In this document: positions 4,724 through 5,620 of the stretch, one piece after another
Layout: every line of letters begins with the position of its first letter
How positions within the stretch are numbered: position 1 is the first letter of the stretch
Source: Candidatus Coatesiibacteriota bacterium
GTDB taxonomy: Bacteria > B130-G9
Assembly (NCBI GenBank): GCA_003647755.1
Contig: QMNL01000142.1
Location: forward strand, 1-5,620
DNA length: 5,620 nucleotides
Direction: 5' to 3'
The notes under the pieces: model-generated
What the model was told of the DNA's origin: nothing
The model's database searches: none
What the model saw: the letters and a program-made list of their open reading frames with translations, nothing else
Made by a program: the position numbers and the translations under genes

Positions 4724-5620
4724 GTGTTGAAGCCCAGGCCGCTGCCCCCAGGCGGCACGCTGGGGATTGCCGCCCCCGCCGGGCCCGTCGACGAAGCCTC
4801 GATAAGCAAGGCAGCGAGATTCCTGACCCAGCGCGGCTACCGCGTCAAGCTCGCTACCCACGTGTTTGAGGCGCATGGATACCTCGCGGGAACTGACAAG
4901 GACCGCGCCTCGGACATAAACGCGATGTTCGCCGACCCGGCAGTTGACGCGATCATCCTCGCCCGGGGTGGCTATGGCTGTGCCAGGTTGCTTGACCTCA
5001 TCGATTACAATGTCATCAGTCAAAACCCTAAGCCTCTCATCGGATACAGCGACGCGACAGCCCTTCAGTTGGCGATTCTTGCTCGATGCGGCCTGGTCTC
5101 CTTCTATGGACCGGTGGCCTCAATTGACCTCGCGGGTCGGAACGCTCCAATAGTTTTTGATCGCATGCTGCATGCACTTCAAGCCCGTCCGGGGGAGCGA
5201 CTGTTTCCAGATACCCCACCCAGTCGCATCGGGGTCCTCTCCGCCGGGCAGTGCACGGGAAGGCTTGTTGGAGGGTGCCTCTCGGTGCTTGTTTCGGTGC
5301 TTGCGTCGGACTACTTCCCTGATACCCGAGGCGCCGTTCTCTTCCTAGAGGACGTCGATGAGCCGCCATACAGGATCGACCGCTACCTGAGGCAGCTCGA
5401 GCTCGCCAGGGTCCTTTCGCACGTTGCGGGTGTGCTGTTGGGCCGTTTCGTGCGGTGCTACCCGCGCGGGGACAAACCTTCGCTTTCCCTGGATGATGTT
5501 CTCAAGGACAGGTTCGCTGGCCGGCCCTACCCCGTCATGTCCGGCCTCCCATTCGGCCACATCGCACGGAAGACCACCGTGCCTCAAGGGGTCATGTGTA
5601 TCATGGATGCTAGTGTAGCG
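4724..5620 (+). CDS. ldcA: Murein LD-carboxypeptidase, peptidase family S66 (3' end cut by window)
   Basis: LD-carboxypeptidases of family S66 remove the terminal D-Ala from tetrapeptides of recycled or precursor peptidoglycan in the cytoplasm. The frame runs open for 299 codons to the last base; the family is usually about 300-310 residues, so only a short tail is missing. The protein opens with a typical strand, GTLGIAAPAGPVDEASI (11-27). The conserved ARGGYGCARLLDLIDY (80-95) and IGYSDATAL (106-114) follow, the latter with nucleophile Ser109. LFLEDVDEPPYRIDRYLRQL supplies Glu209, and SGLPFGHI supplies His279. This Ser-Glu-His triad has nearly the spacing of Pseudomonas aeruginosa LdcA (Ser115, Glu217, His285, from memory). 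There is no signal peptide, consistent with a cytoplasmic recycling enzyme. It follows DUF2284 by 51 bases, with no terminator seen between. The gene name is by family; the exact substrate (murein peptide versus a microcin-type compound, as for MccF relatives) is not shown by sequence. Confidence 0.93.
   Translation, partial: MLKPRPLPPGGTLGIAAPAGPVDEASISKAARFLTQRGYRVKLATHVFEAHGYLAGTDKDRASDINAMFADPAVDAIILARGGYGCARLLDLIDYNVISQNPKPLIGYSDATALQLAILARCGLVSFYGPVASIDLAGRNAPIVFDRMLHALQARPGERLFPDTPPSRIGVLSAGQCTGRLVGGCLSVLVSVLASDYFPDTRGAVLFLEDVDEPPYRIDRYLRQLELARVLSHVAGVLLGRFVRCYPRGDKPSLSLDDVLKDRFAGRPYPVMSGLPFGHIARKTTVPQGVMCIMDASVA

Noticed and set aside
1..5620. CRISPR arrays, tRNA or rRNA genes, insertion sequences, phage genes
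   Set aside because: I saw no regularly spaced repeats, no tRNA-like cloverleaf, and no transposase or integrase motifs. The window is almost fully occupied by housekeeping-type genes.

Overview
This is a GC-rich bacterial chromosome fragment in which every gene lies on the + strand. It holds the end of a division and cell-wall (dcw-type) cluster: murB (5' end missing), a divergent ftsQ/divIB-like gene, ftsA and ftsZ. After these come a DUF2284-type cysteine-rich putative metal-binding protein and an S66-family LD-carboxypeptidase, which runs off the right edge. The single-TM FtsQ, the murB-ftsQ-ftsA-ftsZ order and heavy use of AGG arginine codons suggest an anaerobic bacterium, perhaps of the Synergistota. 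That placement is an inference from general recollection and is low confidence. Nothing mobile is visible: no IS ends, integrase, CRISPR array, tRNA or rRNA.

Layout. Bases 2-622 encode the last 206 residues of MurB, the UDP-MurNAc precursor reductase. Bases 623-757 have no recognised gene, but contain a 44-codon GTG-started frame with a good ribosome binding site and an ATGA overlap with ftsQ, plus a small inverted repeat. Then ftsQ (758-1597), ftsA (1614-2906) and ftsZ (2922-4099) follow with gaps of about 15 nt and purine-rich ribosome binding sites, as in one operon. DUF2284 (4118-4672) starts 18 nt after ftsZ, and the LD-carboxypeptidase (GTG start at 4724) starts 51 nt after DUF2284, so all could be on one transcript. 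No convincing promoter or intrinsic terminator was found.

Function. MurB makes the peptidoglycan precursor. FtsQ is the periplasm-facing scaffold that links the early ring to the septal synthase. FtsA tethers FtsZ to the membrane. The LD-carboxypeptidase recycles tetrapeptides in the cytoplasm. The DUF2284 protein has no assigned role.

The most notable point is ftsZ. The reading frame breaks between 3428 and 3461, where a -1 shift is needed to join the N-terminal GTP-binding half to the C-terminal half. The overlap contains a textbook A AAA AAG slippery heptamer four bases before the frame-0 stop. Homology, however, favours a missing base slightly upstream, in an AAAAGG tract. Independently of the shift, the FtsZ is divergent: the T7 catalytic loop lacks the Asp that corresponds to E. 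coli Asp212, and the glycine-rich T1 loop carries Asp and Cys substitutions. FtsA is also unusual in its nucleotide-binding motifs. This could be a specialised or decaying FtsA/FtsZ pair. No clearly new multi-gene system is evident.
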